DNA from: Clostridia bacterium
GTDB lineage: Bacteria; Bacillota; Clostridia; Oscillospirales; CAG-382
Direction: 5' to 3'
DNA length: 13,472 nucleotides
Assembly (NCBI GenBank): GCA_017613815.1
Contig: JAGADB010000170.1
Coordinates: forward strand, 1-13,472
Notes under the pieces: generated by a model
Database searches by the model: none
The model's input: the letters and a program-made list of their open reading frames with translations, nothing else
Told to the model about the DNA's origin: nothing
Program-made: the position numbers and the translations under genes
Shown: positions 6,401 through 13,472 of the stretch, one piece after another
Layout of the letters: every line of letters begins with the position of its first letter
Numbering within the stretch: the stretch's first letter is position 1

Positions 6401-6931
6401 TTGAAAAAAATCACAAGGGCAATCGGCTACGTTCTTTATTACTTTTTCGCAAGGCACCTGCCGGGCTCGGGAGCGCCCTACCGCCTTTTGGCGCGGCAGA
6501 TAAGAAAGCTGTGCGCGAAAATGATGTTCGATAAGTGCGGAAAGCACGTGAATATCGAGCACGGCGCTTTTCTTGCGTCGGGAAGCGGTATTGAAATCGG
6601 CGACAATTCGGGCATAGGGCTTGACTGCAGGGTTGCGGGGCCCCTCTCGATAGGTTCCGACGTCATGATGGCGCCGAACGTAACTATCGTAACGCAGAAT
6701 CACGAGGTGTCGGATTTGTCAAAGCCCATGCGGCTTCAGACGGCGCCCAAAAAGAAGGTTGTCATCGGCTCCGACGTGTGGATAGGCACGAACGCCGTAA
6801 TTATGCCGGGAGTCAAGGTAGGAAACGGCGCGATAATCGGCGCCGGCGCGGTGGTAACAAAAGACGTGCCCGACTACGCGGTTGTCGGCGGAGTTCCCGC
6901 AAAAATAATCAAAAGCAGACTTCCCTCATAA
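6401..6931 (+). CDS. left-handed beta-helix (hexapeptide) acyltransferase 2
   Basis: 176 residues from a TTG start with a good ribosome site. An aromatic, basic N-terminal helix (1-45) could lie on the membrane. Hexapeptide turns follow from about 50 to 153 ([30 protein letters not shown]). VTQNHE (97-102) holds His101 as the probable catalytic residue, a common form in maltose/colanic-acid-type O-acetyltransferases. The C-terminal signature [21 protein letters not shown] is intact. It probably acetylates a sugar of the same polymer. It differs strongly from the first acyltransferase outside the repeat, so the two are not a recent duplication and likely modify different positions. The gap to the next gene is 34 bases, the largest in the operon. 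Confidence 0.88.
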   Translation: MKKITRAIGYVLYYFFARHLPGSGAPYRLLARQIRKLCAKMMFDKCGKHVNIEHGAFLASGSGIEIGDNSGIGLDCRVAGPLSIGSDVMMAPNVTIVTQNHEVSDLSKPMRLQTAPKKKVVIGSDVWIGTNAVIMPGVKVGNGAIIGAGAVVTKDVPDYAVVGGVPAKIIKSRLPS

Positions 6932-6953
6932 GTTTTTTAAATAATCGCAAAAC

Positions 6954-6959
6954 GGAGGT
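6954..6959 (+). promoter_or_regulatory. ribosome binding site deciding a TTG start
   Basis: GGAGGT lies six bases before TTG at 6966, in a T run. The resulting N-terminus MRVLYLINHAGKAGTEKY is exactly where GT4 enzymes begin. Confidence 0.85.
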
Positions 6960-6965
6960 ATTTTT

Positions 6966-8069
6966 TTGAGAGTTCTCTATCTTATAAACCACGCGGGAAA
7001 AGCGGGGACCGAAAAATACGTGTATAACCTCGTAAAGAGGTTCAACGGAAAGGAAACGGAGTGCTTTTTTGCCTTCAACGAGGCGGGGCTTTTGTCGGAA
7101 CAGCTCGACGAGCTCGGAATCCCGTGCTTTCAGTTTGAAATGAGAAAACCCTTCGATTTCCGCGCCGCAAAAAAGCTTGCGGAAATATGTAAGGCGAACG
7201 ACATAGACATAATTCACTCGCAGTACCCGAGGGAAAACTATATTTCGGTGCTTTCAAAGCGCTATTATAAAAAGCCGAAGGCGGTATATACCTGCCACTT
7301 AACGCTTAAAACGGGATTTCCGTGGTTTGTTACGAATAAGATAATGACGCCGCACGACGACAGGATAATAGCCGTTTGCAACAACGCAAAGGAGCTTTTG
7401 GTCTCAAACGGCGTAAATCCCAAAAAGATAGACGTCATTTTCAACGGCATTCCCTACGACGAGTCGCCGAATCCCCCCTCGACGTTAAGGGAGGAATTAG
7501 TCATTCCCGACGACGCGTTCGTGATTTCGATTTTGGCAAGATACCATATGTCAAAGGGACTTGATTTTCTCGTTGAAGCGATTTCCGAGCTTGACAGGAT
7601 GATGAAGAGAAAATACGTGCTTGTCATTGCGGGAGAGGGCGAACATTTCGACGAAATAAAGGCGCTCATACACCAAAAGGGTCTGGAGGACAAGATTTTG
7701 CAGCTCGGCTTCAGGAGCGACACCGAAAACATCCTCTGCGCGTCAGACGCGTACGTAAATTCCTCGAAGTGTTACGAGGCGCTGAGCTTTGCAATCCTTG
7801 AAGCGCTGTCAAAGCGGCTTCCCGTCGTGGTAACAAACGCGGGCGGCAACCCCGACATAGTAAACGAAAAGACAAACTGCGGCTTTATTACCGATTACGG
7901 CGACACGCACGCCTTTGCCGAAGCGCTTTACAAGCTCAGCGAGGATAAGGAGCTTGCCCGCACGCTCGGCGAAAACGGCAAAAAGGCGACGAAGGATATA
8001 TTCAATCTTGAAAAAGTGCTGCTTGAGACGCTTGACGAATACAAGAGCGTGCTCGGCGAAAAAAACTGA
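6966..8069 (+). CDS. GT4-family glycosyltransferase
   Basis: 367 residues with a GT-B fold of family GT4. The N-terminal acceptor domain opens with VLYLINHAGKAGTEKYV (strand, Gly-rich loop, helix) and includes IIHSQYPRENY (82-92). The C-terminal donor domain has VISILARYHMSKGLDFLVEA (186-205), the VIAGEGEHFDEIKAL strand and helix, LGFRSDTENILCASDAYVNSS, and the EX7E signature with Glu271 and Glu279 (EALSFAILEAL), then NAGGNPDIV. It should transfer a sugar from a nucleotide donor to the growing lipid-linked repeat on the inner membrane face. Donor and linkage are not readable. It uses a TTG start and lies 18 bases before the DUF4330-like gene. Confidence 0.92.
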   Translation: MRVLYLINHAGKAGTEKYVYNLVKRFNGKETECFFAFNEAGLLSEQLDELGIPCFQFEMRKPFDFRAAKKLAEICKANDIDIIHSQYPRENYISVLSKRYYKKPKAVYTCHLTLKTGFPWFVTNKIMTPHDDRIIAVCNNAKELLVSNGVNPKKIDVIFNGIPYDESPNPPSTLREELVIPDDAFVISILARYHMSKGLDFLVEAISELDRMMKRKYVLVIAGEGEHFDEIKALIHQKGLEDKILQLGFRSDTENILCASDAYVNSSKCYEALSFAILEALSKRLPVVVTNAGGNPDIVNEKTNCGFITDYGDTHAFAEALYKLSEDKELARTLGENGKKATKDIFNLEKVLLETLDEYKSVLGEKN

Positions 8070-8087
8070 TAAACGGGAGAGAAAAAG

Positions 8088-8945
8088 ATGATTAAAGACG
8101 GAAAAATTTTCGGAAAGATAAACGTGATAGACTTTTTGGTTATACTGCTCGTTATAGCCGTAATCGCGGCGGGCATAAAGTTCGTCTTCTTCAATAACGG
8201 CGGAGAATCGGATACTTTGATTATGAAATTCCGCATAGAGGAAGTCGATAACTTCGTTGCCGAAAAGGTGAAAATCGGCGACAGTCTGTACGACGACACC
8301 GGCGACAACGACCTGGGCACGGTTATCGACGTCGAGACCGACGACTCCATATCATACAGCGTGTCGGAGGACGGACTTTACAACATGACCTCGAGAGAGG
8401 GCTATAAGTCGATGATAATCACCGGCGAAGTAAAGGGAAGAAAGACAAAGCTCGGCGCCGAAATAAAGGGCACGAAATACGGCGTGGGACACTCGATGGT
8501 GCTTCGCGCGGGCGACGCTAAACTGTATCTGAGAGTTTACGACATTCAGGTCAAGGACGCAGAAAAGGAAGACGGCGGAGAAAAGGACGGAAAGGATACA
8601 GTAAAAGCCGTTATCACCTTCTACTGCCCCGAGGAATACGACTTCGTCGCAAAGAGCGTTAAAGACGGAGCGGACGCGTACGACACCCTCAAAAGAACAA
8701 ATCTCGGCAAAATTTACGGCGTAAAGACCGATAAGGTAATAGAACAGACCGCTACCGATTCCGGCGTTGCCGAATACGAAAAAGACGGTTATTTGAGCGT
8801 TGAATTCAAGTGCGAGGTGAATGCCGAAAAGACCGAAAGAGGACTTGAAATAAGCGGCAAGAACTATTATATAGGCGCCGAAAAGGCACTCAACGTAGGC
8901 GGTACGAAGGTTGAAACCGTCGTCAAGGATATAGAGATTAAATAA
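8088..8945 (+). CDS. DUF4330-like single-pass membrane protein with duplicated outer domain
   Basis: 285 residues. The start KIFGKINVIDFLVILLVIAVIAAGIKF gives a short cytoplasmic stretch and one membrane helix (about 14-34), which is how DUF4330 proteins begin. I see two copies of a beta-rich domain outside, at about 42-155 and 170-284, joined by an acidic Lys/Glu/Gly linker (156-170). Matching pieces are LGTVIDVETD (76-85) with LGKIYGVKTD (206-215), GYKSMIITGEV (105-115) with GYLSVEFKCEV (234-244), and KLYLRVYDIQV (145-155) with KVETVVKDIEI (274-284). Known family members are typically about half this length. Function is unknown. Its place between a glycosyltransferase and a Wzy/WaaL-like enzyme suggests a partner in polymer handling at the outer membrane face. 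ATG start with GGGAGAG upstream. Confidence 0.75.
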   Translation: MIKDGKIFGKINVIDFLVILLVIAVIAAGIKFVFFNNGGESDTLIMKFRIEEVDNFVAEKVKIGDSLYDDTGDNDLGTVIDVETDDSISYSVSEDGLYNMTSREGYKSMIITGEVKGRKTKLGAEIKGTKYGVGHSMVLRAGDAKLYLRVYDIQVKDAEKEDGGEKDGKDTVKAVITFYCPEEYDFVAKSVKDGADAYDTLKRTNLGKIYGVKTDKVIEQTATDSGVAEYEKDGYLSVEFKCEVNAEKTERGLEISGKNYYIGAEKALNVGGTKVETVVKDIEIK

Positions 8946-8959
8946 ACGGAGACAAACGG

Positions 8960-10540
8960 ATGACAAAAAGCAGTAAAATATGCTCTTTTGTAAATTTCAT
9001 ATGGAAAAGCTTTCTTGACAGCCGCGTTTACGCCTTTTTGGAAAGGATTGTCTGCTATTTTGCCGACGCCTACGGAAAAAGCAAAACGAGGGAAATACTC
9101 GTCGGAAAAAAGGATATCGAGGACGACGCCGGAAAATCAAAGGTTTACGGCGCGCTCTCAAAGGCGTGGTCAGCGTTTTTGGGAAGATCCAAGTCCTTTT
9201 TCGGCTTTTTCGAAAAGAACGCGGACGGAAGCCTGATTAAAAAGCTGTACTTCTCGTTCTTCAAGAACGGACTGCGCGAAAACGCCGTATATATGACGTC
9301 GTTTTTGTGTATGATTATTTTCGCGGTCCCGCATCAGTTCTGGGCAAACCCGTTCGGACTTGCGTTTGCGGTGCTTCTCATCCTGATTTACGCAATTTCC
9401 GCTTCGGGCACAAAAAGTGAAATTCTGCCGGGAAAAGACGTAAAGGGCGTGTGGCTCTGCATGCTCGCGTTCGGCTTCTGCCTTGTCGCAAGCACGTTTA
9501 TAAGCTACGACATAGTCGACAGCGTGCGCGTGCTCACGTTTTTCATAACGTCATATACGCTGTGCTTTGCGCTTTACGCGGCAATAAGGAGCGAAAAGGG
9601 GCTCGACGTAGTAACCGGCTTTATGTACGCGGTTTTGCAGTTTATGTCGGCAATAGCCGTCATTCAGAGAATTTTAGGTATTGAGGCCGACGCGTCGCTC
9701 ACCGACCTTGAACTGAATAAGGACATGCCGGGCAGAGTTTTCTCAACCCTCGGAAACCCCAACAACTTTGCGGAATTCTTAGTGCTCTTCATGCCGTTTG
9801 CGCTCGCTTTCGCACTCAACCGCAAGAAGGGCGCAAAGAGAAACGCGTGCCTTTTCGGAATGCTTCTTCCGCTTGCGGCGATACTTCTCACCTATTCGCG
9901 CTCGGGCTGGATAGCGCTTGCGATAGCCGCCGTGATTTTCGTATATCTTTACGACAAAAGGCTCGTACCGGTGTTTGTAATTCTGGCGCTTGCCGCAATT
10001 CCGGTAATGCCGAAGCACGTGCTTGCGAGAATTCTTACGATAGGCAATATGAAGGACTCGTCGAGCTCTTACAGACTCGATATCTGGAGCGGCTGCGTAA
10101 AGATGTTAAAAGACTATTGGTACACCGGCGTGGGACTCGGCACGGGCGGCTTTGCGGAAATCTATCCGCCGTACGCCGTCGGCACGAGCGGAGTTGCGCC
10201 GCACTCGCACATGCACTTTATGGAAATGCTGGTTGAATTGGGTGCCGCGGGCTTTGTAAGCTACGTCGCCATGACGTTTACGATAATAAAGAGGTCGTTT
10301 ATCTCGTCGTCAAGACGGGTGAGCGAAAAGACGAGGAACGTCGCCGTCGCATCCGCTTCGGCAATGACGGGAATCGTAATGATAGGCTGTTTCGAATACT
10401 GCTGGTTCTATCCGAGAGTGATGTTCGCGTTCTTCGTGTGCGCAGGTATTGCCATGGCGGCGATACGGCTTGCCAAAAACAATACGGAAGATTACAGAGG
10501 AAAGCAGAGACAGACCGAAAAAACAAAAATGGAAAACTGA
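8960..10540 (+). CDS. O-antigen ligase / Wzy-like polymerase
   Basis: 526 residues with roughly a dozen membrane segments after residue 108. Hallmarks of the Wzy_C/WaaL family are RVFSTLGNPNNFAEFL (259-274), LLTYSRSGW (309-317), SSYRLDIW (369-376) and the large outer loop ending HSHMHFMEMLVELGAAG (415-431), with the conserved His and Arg residues of this family. Such enzymes polymerise undecaprenyl-linked repeats or transfer the finished glycan to an acceptor outside the cell. Without lipopolysaccharide, the acceptor in this organism would be peptidoglycan, a protein or another glycan. The first 107 residues are an unusually long soluble extension rich in Lys and aromatic residues. Polymerase and ligase cannot be told apart by sequence. 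It is 14 bases after the DUF4330-like gene and 11 before the fusion gene. Confidence 0.88.
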   Translation: MTKSSKICSFVNFIWKSFLDSRVYAFLERIVCYFADAYGKSKTREILVGKKDIEDDAGKSKVYGALSKAWSAFLGRSKSFFGFFEKNADGSLIKKLYFSFFKNGLRENAVYMTSFLCMIIFAVPHQFWANPFGLAFAVLLILIYAISASGTKSEILPGKDVKGVWLCMLAFGFCLVASTFISYDIVDSVRVLTFFITSYTLCFALYAAIRSEKGLDVVTGFMYAVLQFMSAIAVIQRILGIEADASLTDLELNKDMPGRVFSTLGNPNNFAEFLVLFMPFALAFALNRKKGAKRNACLFGMLLPLAAILLTYSRSGWIALAIAAVIFVYLYDKRLVPVFVILALAAIPVMPKHVLARILTIGNMKDSSSSYRLDIWSGCVKMLKDYWYTGVGLGTGGFAEIYPPYAVGTSGVAPHSHMHFMEMLVELGAAGFVSYVAMTFTIIKRSFISSSRRVSEKTRNVAVASASAMTGIVMIGCFEYCWFYPRVMFAFFVCAGIAMAAIRLAKNNTEDYRGKQRQTEKTKMEN

Positions 10541-10544
10541 GGAG
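10539..10544 (+). promoter_or_regulatory. ribosome binding site fixing the start of the GT4-CsaB fusion
   Basis: GAGGAG, overlapping the stop codon of the preceding gene, lies seven bases before ATG at 10552. It rules in favour of this start over an upstream in-frame ATG at 10438 inside the previous gene. Confidence 0.85.
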
Positions 10545-10551
10545 CGCTTGC

Positions 10552-12792
10552 ATGAAGGTATTGCATCTTATAAGCGGCGGAGACACGGGCGGCGCGAAAA
10601 CGCACGTCTTTGCGCTCATGAATAAACTGAAAAACCTCGCCGACGTCAAAATCGTCTGCTTTATAAAGGGGCCGTTCTGGGACGAGCTTCAGAACATAGG
10701 CGTTGACTGCGAGCTCGTCGAGCAGAAAAACCGCCTCGATATGTCGGTCGTAAAACGGCTCAAAGAGATATGCGCTTGCGGCGTGGATATTATTCACTGC
10801 CACGGCGCGAGGGCGAATTTCATAGGCGCAAACTTAAAAAAGAAAGCGGATATCCCGATGATAACCACTATTCACAGCGATTTTCTGCTCGATTTCGACG
10901 GCATCTACAAAAAAATCGTATATACCGGTCTTAACGTTTACGCGCTGAAAAAGTTTAAATACTTTATCGGCGTGTCGTCCGACTTCAAAAAGATGCTCAT
11001 ATCGAGGAATTTCCGTCCCAACTCGGTTTTCACGGTGTATAACGGCATGGACTACTCCAAAATTCCCGACTACGTCTCAAAAGAGGAATTTGCAAAGAGA
11101 ATCGGCTTGGAATACGACGAAAACACGACCTACGTCGGAATAATCGGACGGCACGACTACGTAAAAGGACACGACGTTTTTGTAAATGCCGTAAAATTCG
11201 TCTGCAAAGAGTGCGAAAACGTAAAATTCATAATAGCCGGCGACGGAAATAACAGAAAATCGCTCGAAGCGCTCGCCGAAAAGGACGGCGTTTCCGACAA
11301 ACTCATTTTCGCGGGCTTCGTCAAGGACGTTTACAGTTTTATAAACTTTATAGATATAAATACGCTGACGTCGAGAAGCGAGAGCTTCCCGTACGTGCTC
11401 TTAGAGGGCGCCGCCATGGCAAAACCGACGGTGTGCTCGCGCGTCGGCGGCATTCCCGATCTCATAAAGGAACACGAGACGGGGCTTTTGTTCGAGAGCG
11501 AAAACAGTAAGGAATTTGCCGAAAAACTGATTTTTCTTATTAAAAACAAAGACGAGGCGGAAAAATACGGAAAAGCGCTCAAAGCCTTTGCCGAAAGCAG
11601 TTTTTCCGATTTGTCGCTTGCAAAAAAGCATATCGAAATATATAATTCGGTAATTCACGACTATAAAGACGAAAAACGCTACGACGCCGTGATTTCGGGC
11701 TACTACGGCTTTAAGAACAACGGCGACGAGGCGCTTCTGTCGGCTATAACCGAAAATTTGAGAGCATGCAGAAAAGACGTGAGAATCTGCGTGCTTTCGG
11801 CGCGCCCAAAAGAGACGAAAATGAAATATCAGGCCGACAGCGAGCCGAGATTCAACGTCTTTGCGCTTAATAAGGCAATGAAAAACGCGAAAATGCTTAT
11901 TTTCGGCGGCGGCAGTTTAATTCAGGACGCGACGAGCTCAAAATCGCTTCTCTATTACCTCTACGTGCTGAAACGCGCTTTTGCCCATAAACTTACGGTA
12001 TTCGTTTACGCAAACGGCATAGGTCCTTTAAAGGACAAGAATTTGAAAAAAGTGAAAAACGCGCTTGAAAAGGCCGATATAATCACGCTGCGCGACGAAC
12101 TTTCGCTTGAAGAGCTCGAAAGAATGGGAATCGACGCGCACGGCGGAAAGAACATCTCGGTTACCGCCGACCCCGCATTTACGATTTCGGCGTGCTCCGA
12201 CGAGAAGGTAAAGGAGATTTTCGAAAAGGAAAATATCCCCGAAAATACGGAATTTCTGTGTATTTCGGTCAGAAAATGGCATAAAAACGACGAGAAATTC
12301 AAGGAGAAAATCGCCATGTGCGCGCTTTACGCGTACGAAAAATATTCCCTTACTCCGCTGCTTCTTCCCATGAGATTTCCGCACGACGTCGAGATTTCAA
12401 AGGATATTCTCGATATTATTAAAGAGAAAAACGCGCCCTGCTTTATGATTAAAAGCATGTACGACGCTCCCGAGGTTATGGGAATAGTCAAAAGGTGCGC
12501 GTCGGTGCTCGGAATGCGGCTCCACACGCTGATTTACGCCGCGTCGTCGGAGGTGCCGGTCATCGGCCTCATTTACGACAAAAAGGTGTCGGGATTTCTC
12601 GAATACATAGGTCAAAAGCGGTTTGTAAGCGTTGAAAACGTCGACGTTGATAAAATTAAGGAATATCTTGACGACATAGAGGAAAACAGGGAAAAGACGG
12701 TAAAGGAGCTTTCCGAAAAGAAGGAAATCCTTTACGAAAAGGCGTTTTCAAACGCAAAAAAAGCGATATCCGCGCTTGAAAAAGCCGACTGA
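10552..12792 (+). CDS. csaB: fusion of GT4 glycosyltransferase and CsaB-type pyruvyl transferase
   Basis: 746 residues in one uninterrupted frame. Residues 1-370 are a complete GT4 enzyme: VLHLISGGDTGGAKTHV (3-19), VYNGMD (162-167), GIIGRHDYVKGHDVFV, FIIAGDGNNRKSLE, the EX7E pair Glu277/Glu285, and SRVGGIPDLIKEHETGLLF. Residues about 376-746 are a complete polysaccharide pyruvyl transferase: AVISGYYGFKNNGDEALL (379-396), LIFGGGSLIQD (449-459), VYANGIGPL (485-493), VTADPAF (537-543) and VLGMRLHTLIYAA (652-664) with Arg656 and His658. CsaB adds a pyruvate ketal from phosphoenolpyruvate to cell-wall glycan, the group that SLH domains bind. The fusion suggests the sugar is added and pyruvylated by one protein. 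The join at about 365-378 shows no frameshift. It lies between the polymerase gene (11 bases) and ispE (15 bases). Confidence 0.92.
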   Translation: MKVLHLISGGDTGGAKTHVFALMNKLKNLADVKIVCFIKGPFWDELQNIGVDCELVEQKNRLDMSVVKRLKEICACGVDIIHCHGARANFIGANLKKKADIPMITTIHSDFLLDFDGIYKKIVYTGLNVYALKKFKYFIGVSSDFKKMLISRNFRPNSVFTVYNGMDYSKIPDYVSKEEFAKRIGLEYDENTTYVGIIGRHDYVKGHDVFVNAVKFVCKECENVKFIIAGDGNNRKSLEALAEKDGVSDKLIFAGFVKDVYSFINFIDINTLTSRSESFPYVLLEGAAMAKPTVCSRVGGIPDLIKEHETGLLFESENSKEFAEKLIFLIKNKDEAEKYGKALKAFAESSFSDLSLAKKHIEIYNSVIHDYKDEKRYDAVISGYYGFKNNGDEALLSAITENLRACRKDVRICVLSARPKETKMKYQADSEPRFNVFALNKAMKNAKMLIFGGGSLIQDATSSKSLLYYLYVLKRAFAHKLTVFVYANGIGPLKDKNLKKVKNALEKADIITLRDELSLEELERMGIDAHGGKNISVTADPAFTISACSDEKVKEIFEKENIPENTEFLCISVRKWHKNDEKFKEKIAMCALYAYEKYSLTPLLLPMRFPHDVEISKDILDIIKEKNAPCFMIKSMYDAPEVMGIVKRCASVLGMRLHTLIYAASSEVPVIGLIYDKKVSGFLEYIGQKRFVSVENVDVDKIKEYLDDIEENREKTVKELSEKKEILYEKAFSNAKKAISALEKAD

Positions 12793-12807
12793 AAAGAGAG
12801 AAGTAAT

Positions 12808-13472
12808 ATGACGGATTTTTCGGTAAAAAAGAAGGCGTACGCCAAAATAAATTTGACGCTCGAAATCCTCGGCACAAAAAGGGACGACGGCTATCACGAC
12901 ATATCGTCGGTGATGCATAAAATCCCCCTTTGCGACGAGCTTGAAGTGTGCGGGAAAACCGCTTTCGCAAACGGCATATCCCTTGAAACGTCGGGAAACG
13001 GCATTCCCTGCGATGAAAGGGACAACCTTGCGTATAAGGCCGCCGAAAAATATCTTGAAAAATATTCGCAAAAATCGGGAAAAAAAGCGGAAATAAGTAT
13101 AAAACTGCATAAAATCATCCCGTCGGGCGCGGGACTTGCGGGCGGCAGCGCAGACGCGGCATGCGTGCTGCGCGCGCTTTTCGAAACGCTCGGCGTTTTG
13201 AACGAAAAGGAACTCTTTTCCATCGGACTTTCACTCGGAAGCGACGTTCCGTTCTGCCTTTCGGAACATACGTGCGCGCTCTGCACCGGCAGGGGCGAGA
13301 TAATGACGATACTGCCCTCGCTTTCGGGCGTGTATATTTCGGTGATTTTCCCGGAAGAACCGCTTATTACAAAGGGGATTTACGCCGAGTACGACAAGGA
13401 AAACGGCGAGGACTACGGCAAGGACAATTCGCAGAAATTCGCGTACGCTCTTAGTGAAAATAAGGAAAAAGA
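12808..13472 (+). CDS. ispE: IspE, 4-diphosphocytidyl-2-C-methyl-D-erythritol kinase (3' end cut by window)
   Basis: The first 221 residues of a GHMP-family kinase; the usual length is about 280-290. Signatures are KAYAKINLTLEILGTKRDDGYHD (from residue 9), the ATP loop PSGAGLAGGSADAA, and GSDVPFCL. The GRGE segment following matches the third GHMP motif region. IspE phosphorylates CDP-methylerythritol in the MEP pathway to IPP and DMAPP, the precursors of undecaprenyl phosphate. ATG start with a weak purine-rich ribosome site (AAGAGAGAAG). It follows the fusion gene by 15 bases with no terminator, so it is probably co-transcribed with the polysaccharide genes. A gene start this close suggests some coupling of carrier-lipid supply to polymer synthesis. 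Confidence 0.95.
   Translation, partial: MTDFSVKKKAYAKINLTLEILGTKRDDGYHDISSVMHKIPLCDELEVCGKTAFANGISLETSGNGIPCDERDNLAYKAAEKYLEKYSQKSGKKAEISIKLHKIIPSGAGLAGGSADAACVLRALFETLGVLNEKELFSIGLSLGSDVPFCLSEHTCALCTGRGEIMTILPSLSGVYISVIFPEEPLITKGIYAEYDKENGEDYGKDNSQKFAYALSENKEK

Noticed and set aside
8352..8966. 204-codon minus-strand open frame with hydrophobic content
   Set aside because: It is antisense to the DUF4330-like gene, which has convincing motifs and an internal repeat; no ribosome site supports the reverse frame.
10438..10551. Longer start for the GT4-CsaB fusion
   Set aside because: The extra 38 residues lie inside the upstream polymerase gene and are not GT4-like; a good ribosome site precedes the ATG at 10552.
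1..13472. CRISPR arrays, tRNA or rRNA genes, insertion sequences, phage attachment sites
   Set aside because: I saw no spaced direct repeats, cloverleaf-like sequences, transposase motifs or terminal inverted repeats on reading both strands.

Overview
The window looks like a chromosomal segment from an uncultured, probably gut-type member of the Clostridia (Firmicutes). The grounds are AGGAGG-type ribosome binding sites, several TTG starts, U-tract terminators, sigma-A type promoters, a Firmicutes-type AddB nuclease, a PRK06851-type P-loop ATPase, a YkwD-like CAP protein and a CsaB-type pyruvyl transferase. This is inference from protein families; there is no marker RNA in the window.

Left part (1-2767): the C-terminal nuclease half of addB runs in from the left edge. 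It converges, with a 22-base overlap, on a minus-strand M50 (site-2) protease-like membrane protein whose HExxH motif reads HGLGH. Upstream of that on the minus strand is a PRK06851-type P-loop ATPase whose second P-loop has degenerated, followed by its own terminator.

Middle part (2768-4180): two stand-alone plus-strand transcription units. The first encodes a 30-residue cysteine-containing membrane microprotein with a perfect ribosome binding site, a possible sporulation-type promoter, a 5' hairpin and a strong terminator. The second encodes a secreted CAP/SCP-domain protein with a near-consensus sigma-A promoter and its own terminator.

Right part (4181-13472, runs off the window): a long plus-strand operon begins at a strong promoter (TAGACA, 17 bases, TGTTATAAT) preceded by an all-A/T stretch. 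Genes are separated by 34 bases or less, or overlap: hexapeptide acyltransferase, MurJ-family flippase, second hexapeptide acyltransferase, GT4 glycosyltransferase, DUF4330-like single-pass protein with a duplicated domain, O-antigen-ligase/Wzy-like polymerase, a GT4-CsaB fusion, and ispE (cut by the edge). Read together, this is an assembly line for a lipid-carried, probably O-acetylated and pyruvylated secondary cell-wall polysaccharide. Glycosyltransferases build the repeat, the MurJ-like protein flips it, and the Wzy/WaaL-like protein polymerises or ligates it outside. Pyruvyl groups of this kind are the known anchors for SLH-domain proteins. IspE at the end would link isoprenoid (undecaprenyl carrier) supply to polymer output. 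No priming phosphoglycosyl transferase is visible.

The most unusual points are the GT4-CsaB fusion, a MurJ-like flippase lacking the charged residues that define lipid II flippases, the tandem DUF4330 domain, the HGLGH pseudoprotease and the unlisted microprotein. No tRNA, rRNA, CRISPR array, insertion sequence or attachment site was seen.
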